In this document: positions 51,013 through 59,200 of the stretch, one piece after another
How the letters are laid out: every line of letters starts with the position of its first letter
Numbering within the stretch: position 1 is the first letter of the stretch
Source of the DNA: Sabulibacter ruber
GTDB taxonomy: Bacteria; Bacteroidota; Bacteroidia; Cytophagales; Hymenobacteraceae
Length of the DNA: 64,000 bases
Direction of reading: 5' to 3'
Assembly (NCBI RefSeq): GCF_017355955.1
Contig: NZ_JAFFID010000002.1
Location: 1,037,096 to 1,101,095 of the forward strand
Position numbers and translations under genes: made by a program
The notes under the pieces: generated by a model
Seen by the model: only the letters and a program-made list of their open reading frames with translations
Databases searched by the model: none
Told to the model about the DNA's origin: nothing

Positions 51013-53889
51013 TTACTTGGCTAGGAGACCGTCTAAGGTTACGGCTACGTAGTAGAGTCCGCCAATGGTGGGGCCAGCGGCGTACTGGATGTAGCGTTTG
51101 TTGAAGATGTTGGTGCCTCCGGTTTTGATGGTGATTTTGCTTTCAGGCACGGTAAACGTCACCTGTGCGTCTACCGTCTGGTACGCCGGAACGGTTCCGT
51201 TGGCCAGCGGACTTTCCCACAGGAATGAGTCCTGCCAGCGCCACACCACGTTAAAGCCCAGGTTCTTCACAATCTCGCGGTTCCCGAAGGACACGTTCGT
51301 GATCCAGTTGGGCGTGTTGAAAGCCGTCACGAAGATGTCACGCTCCTCGTTGGTTTTGATGTCGTTGTAGTTGACGTTTCCCGAGAGGGTGAACTTCTTG
51401 TAGAAGTTGTACGTGATGCCCAACGAGGAACCGTAGTTGTTGTACTTGTTCTTGGCATTAGTGTACACGCGGTAGCGGGTCTGCTGCCCGTTGCGGTTGG
51501 CGGCCAGCATGGCAATCACGGCTTCATCGGTGCCCACCTGCACGGTGTTGTTCTTCGGTACCGATACCTCTACCTGGCCCAGAAATCCATCGTACACGTT
51601 GGTGTAGGTATCCAGGTCAATCACCAGTTTGCTGTCAAACAGCACGCTCTTGTAACCCACTTCAAAGGAGTTGATCTGCTCGGGGCGGGTAGGCGAGAGG
51701 CTGGTAATCTGCAGTACGTTGCGGTTTTTCAAGGCGGCATCGTTAAGGGCAAGCCCGGCAGTCACGTCACGGTTCACGGCGGCGTTGAAATCGTTCACCG
51801 AGGCCAGCGTGTAAGAGTTGTCCAGGTATCCCAGGCCTTCGTTGATGTAAGACAGGCCACCCACGCGACGCACGTTTCCGTTGTTCACATAAGACACGGC
51901 CTCAAACAGCGCCGGGAACCGGAACCCATTCTGGAACGAAGCCCTGAAGTTGTGGTGCTCCGCGAAGGTGTACACTGCCGCAATTCTGGGGTTCAGTTTG
52001 GGGTCAAACTCGGGGTTGTAGTCAATGCGCAGGGAGCCGTACAGTTTCAGCCTATCGGCGAAGAAGGTTTTGGTAAGCTGCGTAAACGCCCCAAATTTCT
52101 TGTAGTACACGTTGTTGCCGCCGGGCTGCGTGCGTTGCTCAATGGGGCGGGTGAAATCCACGAAGTTGTTCCCGTCTGGGATGACTTCGTACACGCGGGC
52201 ATCAGCGCCTACCAGCACGTTCGCGAACTTGATCTGATCGGTGAAATCCCACTGGGCATCGGTGTGGTACAGACGACTTTTCTGCGTGAGCCAGGCCCCG
52301 CCGGTAGCCGGAGCGCCCGGAATTACTTTGCCGTGGTCCCAGTTGTTAATGCCTCTAATAGTATTTTTCAAAGCCTCAAACTCAGGCGTGCCGGGCACCA
52401 CTCTGCCAGCATCGGCGGCCTGGCGGGCAATCTGCATGGCGGTGGCCAGATCAGTACCAGCGTCCAGTTGCGTTTGCAGAGAAGTCTTGAACTTGGCGCC
52501 CCACTCGCTGTTAGAGCCGCCACTGGTGATGTCCAGGTTGTCTACCATGGGCTTCACGTTGTAAGAATCGCCGGTGTTCTCCAGGGAGACGTAGGACCGC
52601 AGGAAGTAGTTGGCGCCTTTCAGCTCCAAGCGGTGGTTCTGCACCACCACGTTATCCAGCTGAATCTTGTTTCCGCGCTGGAACACACCGTCCATTTTAC
52701 CGATGCGGTAACCGTAGGAAAGCTCGGCGTTATCAGAGAGGCGGTAGTGCAGAGCAGCATCGAACTTCAAATTATCCACTTTGGGGCTCACCACGTCTTT
52801 TTCCCAATAACCGGTACGGCGCACCAGGAACGTCTGGTTTTTGCCGCCGTACTGCACGCCACTAATGGTCACAGCATTGTTGTTCTCATCGCCGTACTTG
52901 TTCCAGGCGTCATAGGCCGGGTTGTTGGCGCCGGACAGCTCGGGGAACAAGGGGTTGGCGGTGTTCAGCGTATTGGGGTTCTGGTCGGTGGCGGTGTTGG
53001 CGCGCCAATCGGTGCCGCTCATGTAGCTGGCGTTGATTTTGAAGGCCCACTTGTCATTGAAGGCTTTGGCGTAGCGCACGGCCACTTCAGACAGAATGCT
53101 GGGGTCGTAGTCTTTGCCGTCTACGTGATTGATGCCGGTTTTCTGGTACACACTCAGGCCCTGGTACAGGAAAGGGCTTTTGGTGATCAGGTTGGCCATG
53201 CCATTGATGGCGTTCATGCCATACAGCGCCGAGGCCGCGCCGGGGGTAATCTCCACGCTGGCAATGTCCAGCTCCGTGGGTCCGATGGCGTTGCCCAGCG
53301 GCACGCCCAGGGTGGCGGCCTGCATGTCTACGCCGTCTACCAGCTGCATGAACCGGAAGTTGTTGGGGATGTTGAAACCGCGCGTATTAGGCACTTTGAA
53401 CGTAAGGCTGGAAGTGGTCATCTGCACGCCTTTCACGTTCTCCAGCGCGTCATAGAAGCTGGGGGCCGGGGTTTCCTTGATGGCCCGCACATCCAGTTTT
53501 TCAATGGCCACCGGCGATCTCAGGATGCTTTCCTCCACCCGTGAGGCCGTTACCACCACTTCTTTGCCCAAGAGGGTCTGAGTCACCAGCGCGATGTCCA
53601 GCTTGGAGCCCGGCTCAGTGATGTTAAACTCCTGGGACTGGTAGCCCAACATAGAGATGACCAGGTTGAACGGGAATTTGAGACGGGTTCTCAGGATGAA
53701 TTCACCGGCGGCATTGGTGGTGGTGCCCGTTACGGTACCGCGCACAAACACGCTCACGCCCGGCAGTGGCTCTTTGTTGCTTTGATCGGTTACCCGACCA
53801 CTGATTTCCACCAGATTGGTTTCCTGCGCGTGCAGGGCGATGAGTGGAAGAAAAAGGAAATGAAGAAGAAGTAAATATTTTGGTTTCAT
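51013..53889 (-). CDS. TonB-dependent receptor with carboxypeptidase-like N-terminal domain
   Basis: 958 residues from the ATG at 53889 (MKPKYLLLLHFLFLPLIALHAQ signal); a longer frame to 53952 crosses the leader-peptide ORF end and is rejected. Residues 26-105 are a CarboxypepD_reg-like domain (ISGRVTDQSNKEPLPGVSVFVRG), then the plug (about 110-230, EVVVTASRVEESILRSPVAIEKLD and ITPGAASALYGMNAINGMANL) and a 22-strand barrel to the C-terminus. Imports an unknown ligand in a TonB/ExbBD-driven manner. There is no SusD partner, so it is not a classical glycan PUL receptor. The upstream poly-Cys leader ORF and the nearby chr genes hint at a sulfur-containing substrate. Confidence 0.95.
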   Translation of the reverse strand: MKPKYLLLLHFLFLPLIALHAQETNLVEISGRVTDQSNKEPLPGVSVFVRGTVTGTTTNAAGEFILRTRLKFPFNLVISMLGYQSQEFNITEPGSKLDIALVTQTLLGKEVVVTASRVEESILRSPVAIEKLDVRAIKETPAPSFYDALENVKGVQMTTSSLTFKVPNTRGFNIPNNFRFMQLVDGVDMQAATLGVPLGNAIGPTELDIASVEITPGAASALYGMNAINGMANLITKSPFLYQGLSVYQKTGINHVDGKDYDPSILSEVAVRYAKAFNDKWAFKINASYMSGTDWRANTATDQNPNTLNTANPLFPELSGANNPAYDAWNKYGDENNNAVTISGVQYGGKNQTFLVRRTGYWEKDVVSPKVDNLKFDAALHYRLSDNAELSYGYRIGKMDGVFQRGNKIQLDNVVVQNHRLELKGANYFLRSYVSLENTGDSYNVKPMVDNLDITSGGSNSEWGAKFKTSLQTQLDAGTDLATAMQIARQAADAGRVVPGTPEFEALKNTIRGINNWDHGKVIPGAPATGGAWLTQKSRLYHTDAQWDFTDQIKFANVLVGADARVYEVIPDGNNFVDFTRPIEQRTQPGGNNVYYKKFGAFTQLTKTFFADRLKLYGSLRIDYNPEFDPKLNPRIAAVYTFAEHHNFRASFQNGFRFPALFEAVSYVNNGNVRRVGGLSYINEGLGYLDNSYTLASVNDFNAAVNRDVTAGLALNDAALKNRNVLQITSLSPTRPEQINSFEVGYKSVLFDSKLVIDLDTYTNVYDGFLGQVEVSVPKNNTVQVGTDEAVIAMLAANRNGQQTRYRVYTNAKNKYNNYGSSLGITYNFYKKFTLSGNVNYNDIKTNEERDIFVTAFNTPNWITNVSFGNREIVKNLGFNVVWRWQDSFLWESPLANGTVPAYQTVDAQVTFTVPESKITIKTGGTNIFNKRYIQYAAGPTIGGLYYVAVTLDGLLAK

Positions 53890-53936
53890 GGATGATGTCT
53901 TAAAAAAATAAGGAGGAAACTGGAGGTTGGAGGCGA

Positions 53937-54020
53937 TTAGCGACAGCAACAACAGCCAAAGCCAGCAAATTGGCCCTGCATGCGTTTCTTGGCTCTTTTC
54001 AGGAAGACATCGGTTTTCAT
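53937..54020 (-). CDS. Candidate poly-cysteine leader peptide
   Basis: A 27-codon ORF, ATG at 54020 and TAA at 53937-53939, 47 bases upstream of the TonB-receptor ATG on the same strand. It starts MKTDVFLKRAKKRMQGQ and ends GFGCCCCR: four consecutive Cys codons (TGT TGT TGC TGT) and one Arg just before the stop. Consecutive codons for one rare amino acid near the end of a short upstream ORF are the hallmark of ribosome-stalling attenuators; Cys-rich leader ORFs upstream of sulfur genes are known in Actinobacteria. No obvious hairpin lies in the 47-base gap, although a T-run does (53908-53914), so regulation could be by coupling rather than attenuation. A true small peptide with its own function is also possible. 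Confidence 0.55.
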   Translation of the reverse strand: MKTDVFLKRAKKRMQGQFAGFGCCCCR

Positions 54021-54074
54021 AGAACTTTAACTTGATGGGTTGATGCGGTGTTTATGGATGATTTTTCACGGGTA

Positions 54075-54122
54075 ATACCATGGTGTTTTCTTCTGGTTGC
54101 GGGGTGAATCAACACATGGTAG
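54075..54122 (-). other. Imperfect inverted repeat upstream of the leader ORF
   Basis: TACCATGGTGTT (54077-54088) and AACACATGGTA (54111-54121) pair with one bulged base around about 22 bases. It lies 55 bases before the leader ORF and could be part of the leader RNA or an operator. Confidence 0.4.
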
Positions 54123-54298
54123 TTGCGGGTGCAGGGGCTTTGGGTTTTTGAGTTAAATTCTACTGTTCTGTTATGTGGCTGCACGGGTTTCAGGCGTAGG
54201 CTTTCGCTTTATCTTGTTAGTAGGGTGGGAGAGACGGCTTGGCCTAATACCCGCAATGGCCTTACCAATCTCTTACCCACCGTACTCCTCCTCCTTAC

Positions 54299-54337
54299 CG
54301 TTTTAGAGTTGTTTTCTAAAAACAGCCCCAAAACGCT
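54299..54337. repeat. Dispersed palindromic repeat
   Basis: GTTTTAGAGTTGTTTTCTAAAAACAGCCCCAAAACGC; downstream of the minus-strand tRNA-like gene, where it may act as a terminator. Confidence 0.55.
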
Positions 54338-54391
54338 CCGTCGATTGTCCCTTACCTGCTTCGGCGGAGCTCTTTGGGTAGAGGAAGGTTG

Positions 54392-54462
54392 CGGTCACGG
54401 GCGGAATCGAACCACCGTAAAAGACGTTGCGGGTCTTTGCTTAGCCACTCAGCCACACGACC
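54392..54462 (-). tRNA. tRNA-Cys(GCA)-like gene, atypical anticodon loop
   Basis: The minus strand folds as a complete 71-base cloverleaf: acceptor GGTCGTG/CGTGACC (two G-T pairs), D-arm GCT-GAGTGGCTA-AGC with GG at 18-19, anticodon stem AAGAC/GTCTT, variable loop TTAC, T-arm GGTGG-TTCGATT-CCGCC. The anticodon position reads GCA (Cys) in loop CCGCAAC. Odd points: position 33 is C, not the near-universal U; the discriminator is G, whereas tRNA-Cys normally has U73; no CCA is encoded. It is therefore either a decayed tRNA-Cys or a tRNA-like element. It lies upstream of the poly-Cys leader ORF on the same strand. Confidence 0.65.
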
Positions 54463-55007
54463 TGTATAAATCACCAGAGAGAAGAACCCAAAAGAAGCTT
54501 CGTGAGCAATTTAATCCCTTGATCTTCTATATACTCTTAATCTCTATAGATTTGGTAGACAAATAGAATTGCTTTTTACGGCTTCTGCAAATTTTTACTC
54601 ACAAATTTTTGAGGTTAATTTCATAATAGACTGATAGTTAGTAAATTAAAGTTAGCGCGTGGCTTCCGGTTTTTCTTCGCTTGGCAGGCAGTTTTGCTGT
54701 TTTTTGAGTCTGCCTGATAGGTTGCCTTCTTCCGGTTTGTTGAAAAGGGAGCCTTTTATGGGTATGTGGCATTGCTGAGACGTGGAGGCAGACCATCCCA
54801 GAATTCCTCGGGTATTAGGCAGTGCCTTTCCTTGGGAAAGTCATTCAGAACGCTTCGTAGTCTTTGATAGGCAGCGTGAAAACAAGAGCCGTAGCCAGAA
54901 TTGAGTCCCGTTTATCGGCTACAATTCCGGAATCAAGCTAAAAGCAATGCAAGATTACGCTGAGGGGATTGGAGATGCTAGAACGCAGTTAACCTTTGGA
55001 ACGGGGT
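54463..55007. other. Intergenic region upstream of the tRNA-like gene
   Basis: 545 bases, AT-rich near 54530-54660. No gene, strong hairpin or exact -7 element is recognised; it should contain the promoter of the minus-strand tRNA-like gene and the 3' end of the ChrB-AraC transcript. Confidence 0.4.
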
Positions 55008-55853
55008 TTACTTTTTGCGCAACTTTTTCCGGTACTCAGAAGGGCTCTGGCCCATGTACTGCCGGAAAATGCGCGTGAAATGGCTTTGGTCTGAGAAACC
55101 AGTGAGGTAAGCTACCTCGGCCAGGGAGTAGCCAGAGGTGTGCAGCAAATTCAGCGCCTTCTCAATACGTAGCTTGCGGATGTACTCGCCAAACGAGAGG
55201 TTATCAAAGTACTTGGAAAACACTCTGGACACGTAGGCCGGGTGAACGTCCAGCGCCTCCGAGATTTCCTTCAGGTTAAGGTTCAGGTTGGTATCAATCT
55301 GGTCCTGGATGATTTCTTTCAGGTGCATCGCCCAGGCCGGTACTTTCTGCTGATTCTCTTTCTTTTCCTGCAGATACCTGTGGTACACCTGCAGAAACAG
55401 CTGCTCCGTGGGCTCAGTGGTATGCTTCTGTTTCTGCAGATGCTTGGCCCAACTGTAGAGCCCGTCATAAAGTACCATGGCTTTCTCCAGCAATTCATGG
55501 TCATCTGAGATGTTGAACGACATGCCGTGCGAGATGGCCCACAACCCCGCCGATTGCGCCGCCAGGCTATGGTCATCGGTATCGGCGCCGCGCACAATCA
55601 CGGCCATGGTTTGCAATGCCGGATCAGTAAGGTTGTACTTCTCCAGGAAATAGTCAAAGGTGCAGCGGTCCTGGTAGTGTGAGTATTCCACCCCCGGAAT
55701 GTCAAAGGGCACCGCGTCCAATTCCTTTGCCTTGTCCAGCACCTGGTTCTCGGGCACGTAGATGATTTCCGCCGAGGCATCAATAAAACGCCTGATCAGC
55801 CAGGGACAGGCCAACCGGTCAATTTTGGGACGCTCGCGGGTAATCCATTTCAT
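55008..55853 (-). CDS. ChrB-domain / AraC-type regulator fusion
   Basis: 281 residues joining two domains. Residues 1-150 match the C-terminal domain of the chromate resistance protein ChrB: TRERPKIDRLACPWLIRRFID and EYSHYQDRCTFDYFLEKYNL with VRGADTDDHSL. Residues 185-281 are an AraC HTH pair (LNLKEISEALDVHPAYVSRVFSKYF and LAEVAYLTGFSDQSHFTRIFRQYMGQSPSEYRKKLRK). Free ChrB is a chromate-responsive regulator; here sensing and DNA binding appear to be combined with an unrelated HTH. ChrA lies 5.4 kb downstream on the same strand. Start is the first ATG, in frame with the conserved WITRERPK opening. Confidence 0.9.
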   Translation of the reverse strand: MKWITRERPKIDRLACPWLIRRFIDASAEIIYVPENQVLDKAKELDAVPFDIPGVEYSHYQDRCTFDYFLEKYNLTDPALQTMAVIVRGADTDDHSLAAQSAGLWAISHGMSFNISDDHELLEKAMVLYDGLYSWAKHLQKQKHTTEPTEQLFLQVYHRYLQEKKENQQKVPAWAMHLKEIIQDQIDTNLNLNLKEISEALDVHPAYVSRVFSKYFDNLSFGEYIRKLRIEKALNLLHTSGYSLAEVAYLTGFSDQSHFTRIFRQYMGQSPSEYRKKLRKK

Positions 55854-56288
55854 ATGTTGTTCAAGGCCTGATTTGATGCCCTGAGTAAAGATAAGGGGTA
55901 AGTTGGATAAAGGTAGTAGAGGAGGTTTGTGTTTTAGGGTTGGTTTCCGGGAAACAGGGGAGAAACGGTTCTCAATGTCCTTAACCTAACATGTCATTAC
56001 AGAGCTCTAAGCCTTTGTTGGTCCAGTTAGAAATGCAAAAACTTAGCTTGAAGTTTTTAACCCTTTCAGATCAATACAATTAATTAATAAAAATATTTAT
56101 AAAGGTTTGTTGAGGAAGAAGAATAATCATACTTTTAGGAAATTTTTATAAAATAATATTCATATATAGAGATAAATATAGGTTGTTAAGGTTATAAAAT
56201 ATTGATATACAAACAAATGAATTTGGTAATAGTGGATTCCGTCAATCAGGGTCCTTCCTCCCCTTGCACTTCTTGAACAAACAACTAT
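55854..56288. other. AT-rich intergenic region upstream of the cohesin-domain gene
   Basis: 435 bases; strongly AT-rich over 56030-56225, with a GTTTTC-type repeat at 55929. It should hold divergent promoters for the ChrB-AraC gene and the cohesin-domain gene. TGAATTTG near 56217 is one mismatch from the -7 consensus. Confidence 0.4.
55929..55970. repeat. Dispersed palindromic repeat, degenerate copy
   Basis: GTGTTTTAGGGTTGGTTTCC-GGGAAACAGGGGAGAAACGG; upstream of the ChrB-AraC gene rather than at a 3' end. Confidence 0.45.
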
Positions 56289-59200
56289 ATGGTTAAACAT
56301 CTACTTCGCTTCTTTTTTGTTTTCCTATTGACGCTTGGCGCAGCCATGCTACCCTTTAAAGGGAATGCGGTTGCTTCAGGTAAAGAGAAATCGCCGCAGG
56401 CAAATAGAGCTCTCGCGGCGGAAGCCATCACCCTCTATGCAGACTCTGTGGCCGGTCTGCCTAACACTGAGGTGTTAGTACCGGTGCGGGTGAAAGGCTT
56501 CAACAACATGATTACTGGCCAGGGAACCATCACCTTTAACCCGGCGGTGGCCACCTATGTGGGAGTAGAGCAGTACGGGTTGCCTGGCATGACAAGCTCC
56601 AATTTTGGAACCACCCAGGCCAGCAGCGGTAGAATTGTTTTCTCCTGGGATGATGCTACCCTGGCGGGCAAGACCCTGACAGATGGCTCCATGATTTTTG
56701 TCATCCGGCTGAAGGTGGTGGGAACCTACGGTACCAATACCAGCATCAGCTTTACCAATAGTCCCGTTCCTCTGGAGTTTGTAGACAAGGCTTTTGCTAC
56801 GGCACAGACATCGGTGCAGTCGGGTAAGGTGCAAGTGCCGTCATATGCCATCACTACCAGTGCCCTCTCCAATAATAGCCTTTGTGCCGGGAGCAGCGTA
56901 AGCGTAGCCTTCACAAGACAAGGCAGCTACACTTCCAATAACACGTTCTCCGTACAACTTTCTAACGCAAGCGGATCTTTTGCCAGCCCTACGGTAATTG
57001 GAACAGGTGCTGCTAGCCCCATTGCTGCTACTATTCCAGCTACTACCGTGCAAGGGACGGGATACAGAATCAGAGTGGTTTCTTCTTCTCCGGCTATCAC
57101 GGGAACAGATAATGGAAGCAACATCACCATCAGTACGCTTCCATCAGCCCCCACCATTTCTTCTGTTGAGCGCTGCGGACCGGGAACCGTGACGTTGACG
57201 GCCAGTGGAGCCCCTACGGGAGGTAGCTACCGCTGGTACACCGTAGCTACCGGCGGAACCGCCATTAGCGGTGCCACAGCAGCTACGTACACTACCCCAA
57301 GCCTGAGTGCCACTACAACTTATTATGTAGCCACCGCCAATAGTGCCGGTTGTGAGAGCAGCCGGGTGGCCGTAGTCGCCACCGTGGTGCCTGCTTTAAC
57401 GAACAACACTATCTCCGCCGCCCAGACCATCTGTAGTGGCAGCGTCCCTGCGCAATTGACCGGTACCCAGCCAACTGGTGGTAGCGGTACCTATACCTAC
57501 CAGTGGGAGAGAAGTGCTGATGGCACTACCTTCGCACCCATCAGCGGAGCCACCGGACAGAATTATTCTCCTGCGGCTCTTACCGCTGATACCTGGTTCA
57601 GAAGAAAAGTAACCTCGGGTAATTCCTGCCCGGTAAATGTAAGTGCTACTGTGAAAGTAACTGTTTCTCCGGTGCCAGCCAGTCCGGTTCTTTCTAATGC
57701 AGCAATTTGTAACGGGGAGAAAGCCACGCTTGCGGTGAACTCGCCCAATACTGCCTATACCTATCGCTGGTACACGGTAGCTACCGGAGGAACTGCTTTC
57801 TTTACCGGTTCTTCTTACACCACCGCTACCCTGAGCGCCAGCACTACTTATTATGTAGAAGCTGCCAGCACGGCTGGTTGTGTTAGTGGCAGAACGGCTG
57901 TCACTGTTACCGTGAATGCAGTACCTGCCGCCCCTTCTGTTACAGGTGCTGAGCGTTGCGGAAACGGAAGCGTGACGCTTTCAGCTTCCGGGGCGCCAGC
58001 TGGAGCCACCTACCGTTGGTATACTGCCGCTTCGGGCGGAACAGCAATCAGTGGGGCTACTGGTACCACGTACGCTACTCCAAGCTTAACGGCCACCACT
58101 ACTTACTATGTGTCGGTGGTGAATAGCTCCAACTGCGAGAGCGGCAGAACAGCCGTAACAGCTACCATCAATGCTGAACCCAATGCCCCAACTGTAACAG
58201 CTGCGGAACGTTGTGGTACGGGTTCGCTCACCTTAACTGCCAGTGGTGCTCCCGCCGGAGCCACGTATCGCTGGTACATAGTGGCTACGGGTGGAACCGC
58301 CATCAACGGTGCTACCGGTGCTTCTTATACCACCCCAAGCCTGAGCGCCACCACTACTTATTATGTATCTGTGGTAAGCAGCGCTAATTGCGAAAGCACC
58401 AGAACTCCTGTTACTGCTACAGTAAAAGCTACTCCGGCAACGCCGGTAGCCACTGCCTCGGCAACCCAGGTGGGTGGTACCCTGAAACTGAGTGCCAGTA
58501 CCGTAACCGGTGCCACGTATTCCTGGACCGGGCCAAATGGTTTCACTTCAACCCAACAGAACCCAACTATTCCAAATGCCACCACTGCTCACTCCGGTAC
58601 TTACAGTGTAGTGGCCATCATCAATGGCTGTAGCAGTGTGGCCGGTACGGTTACCGTAACCGTGATCAATGTGCCACCGGTAACCTTTGATGTGGACTCT
58701 GTGAGTGGATTGGCAAACACCGAGATCCTGGTGCCGGTAAGGGTAAAAGGCTTCAAAGATATTGTGAGTGTACAATACAGTGTGAACTGGAACACCAATG
58801 TAGCCTCGTTTGTGGGGGTGGAAGATTTCGGGTTAACCGGGTTAACGGCTACTAGCTTCGGTACTACGCAAACGGCAACCGGTAACTTGATGCTCTCCTG
58901 GACCGATGCCAGCCTGAAGTCTTACACCTTAGCCGATAGCACTATCCTGTTCAAGATTCGCCTGAAGCTAATAGGCAGCATGGGGCAAAGTACCCCCATC
59001 ACCATTGCTGATCAGCCCACCCCGGTTGAGGTTTCTGAGAAGAATGGTTTCATTGTACCAGTAATCAAATTAGCTGGTGCTGCCACCATCCGCAAGCAAG
59101 TAAAGATCAGCGGGCAAATCAAATCTGAGCAGGGCGAGGGAATACGTACCGTAACCCTTACGGCTACGGGTGGTGCCACACCTTTAACCTACGAGACAAA

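Noticed and set aside
51952..53544. 530-residue + strand frame
   Set aside because: Antisense shadow of the TonB-dependent receptor, which has clear plug and barrel motifs.
54123..54566. 147-residue + strand frame
   Set aside because: It runs antisense through the tRNA-like gene and a palindromic repeat and has no recognisable protein features.
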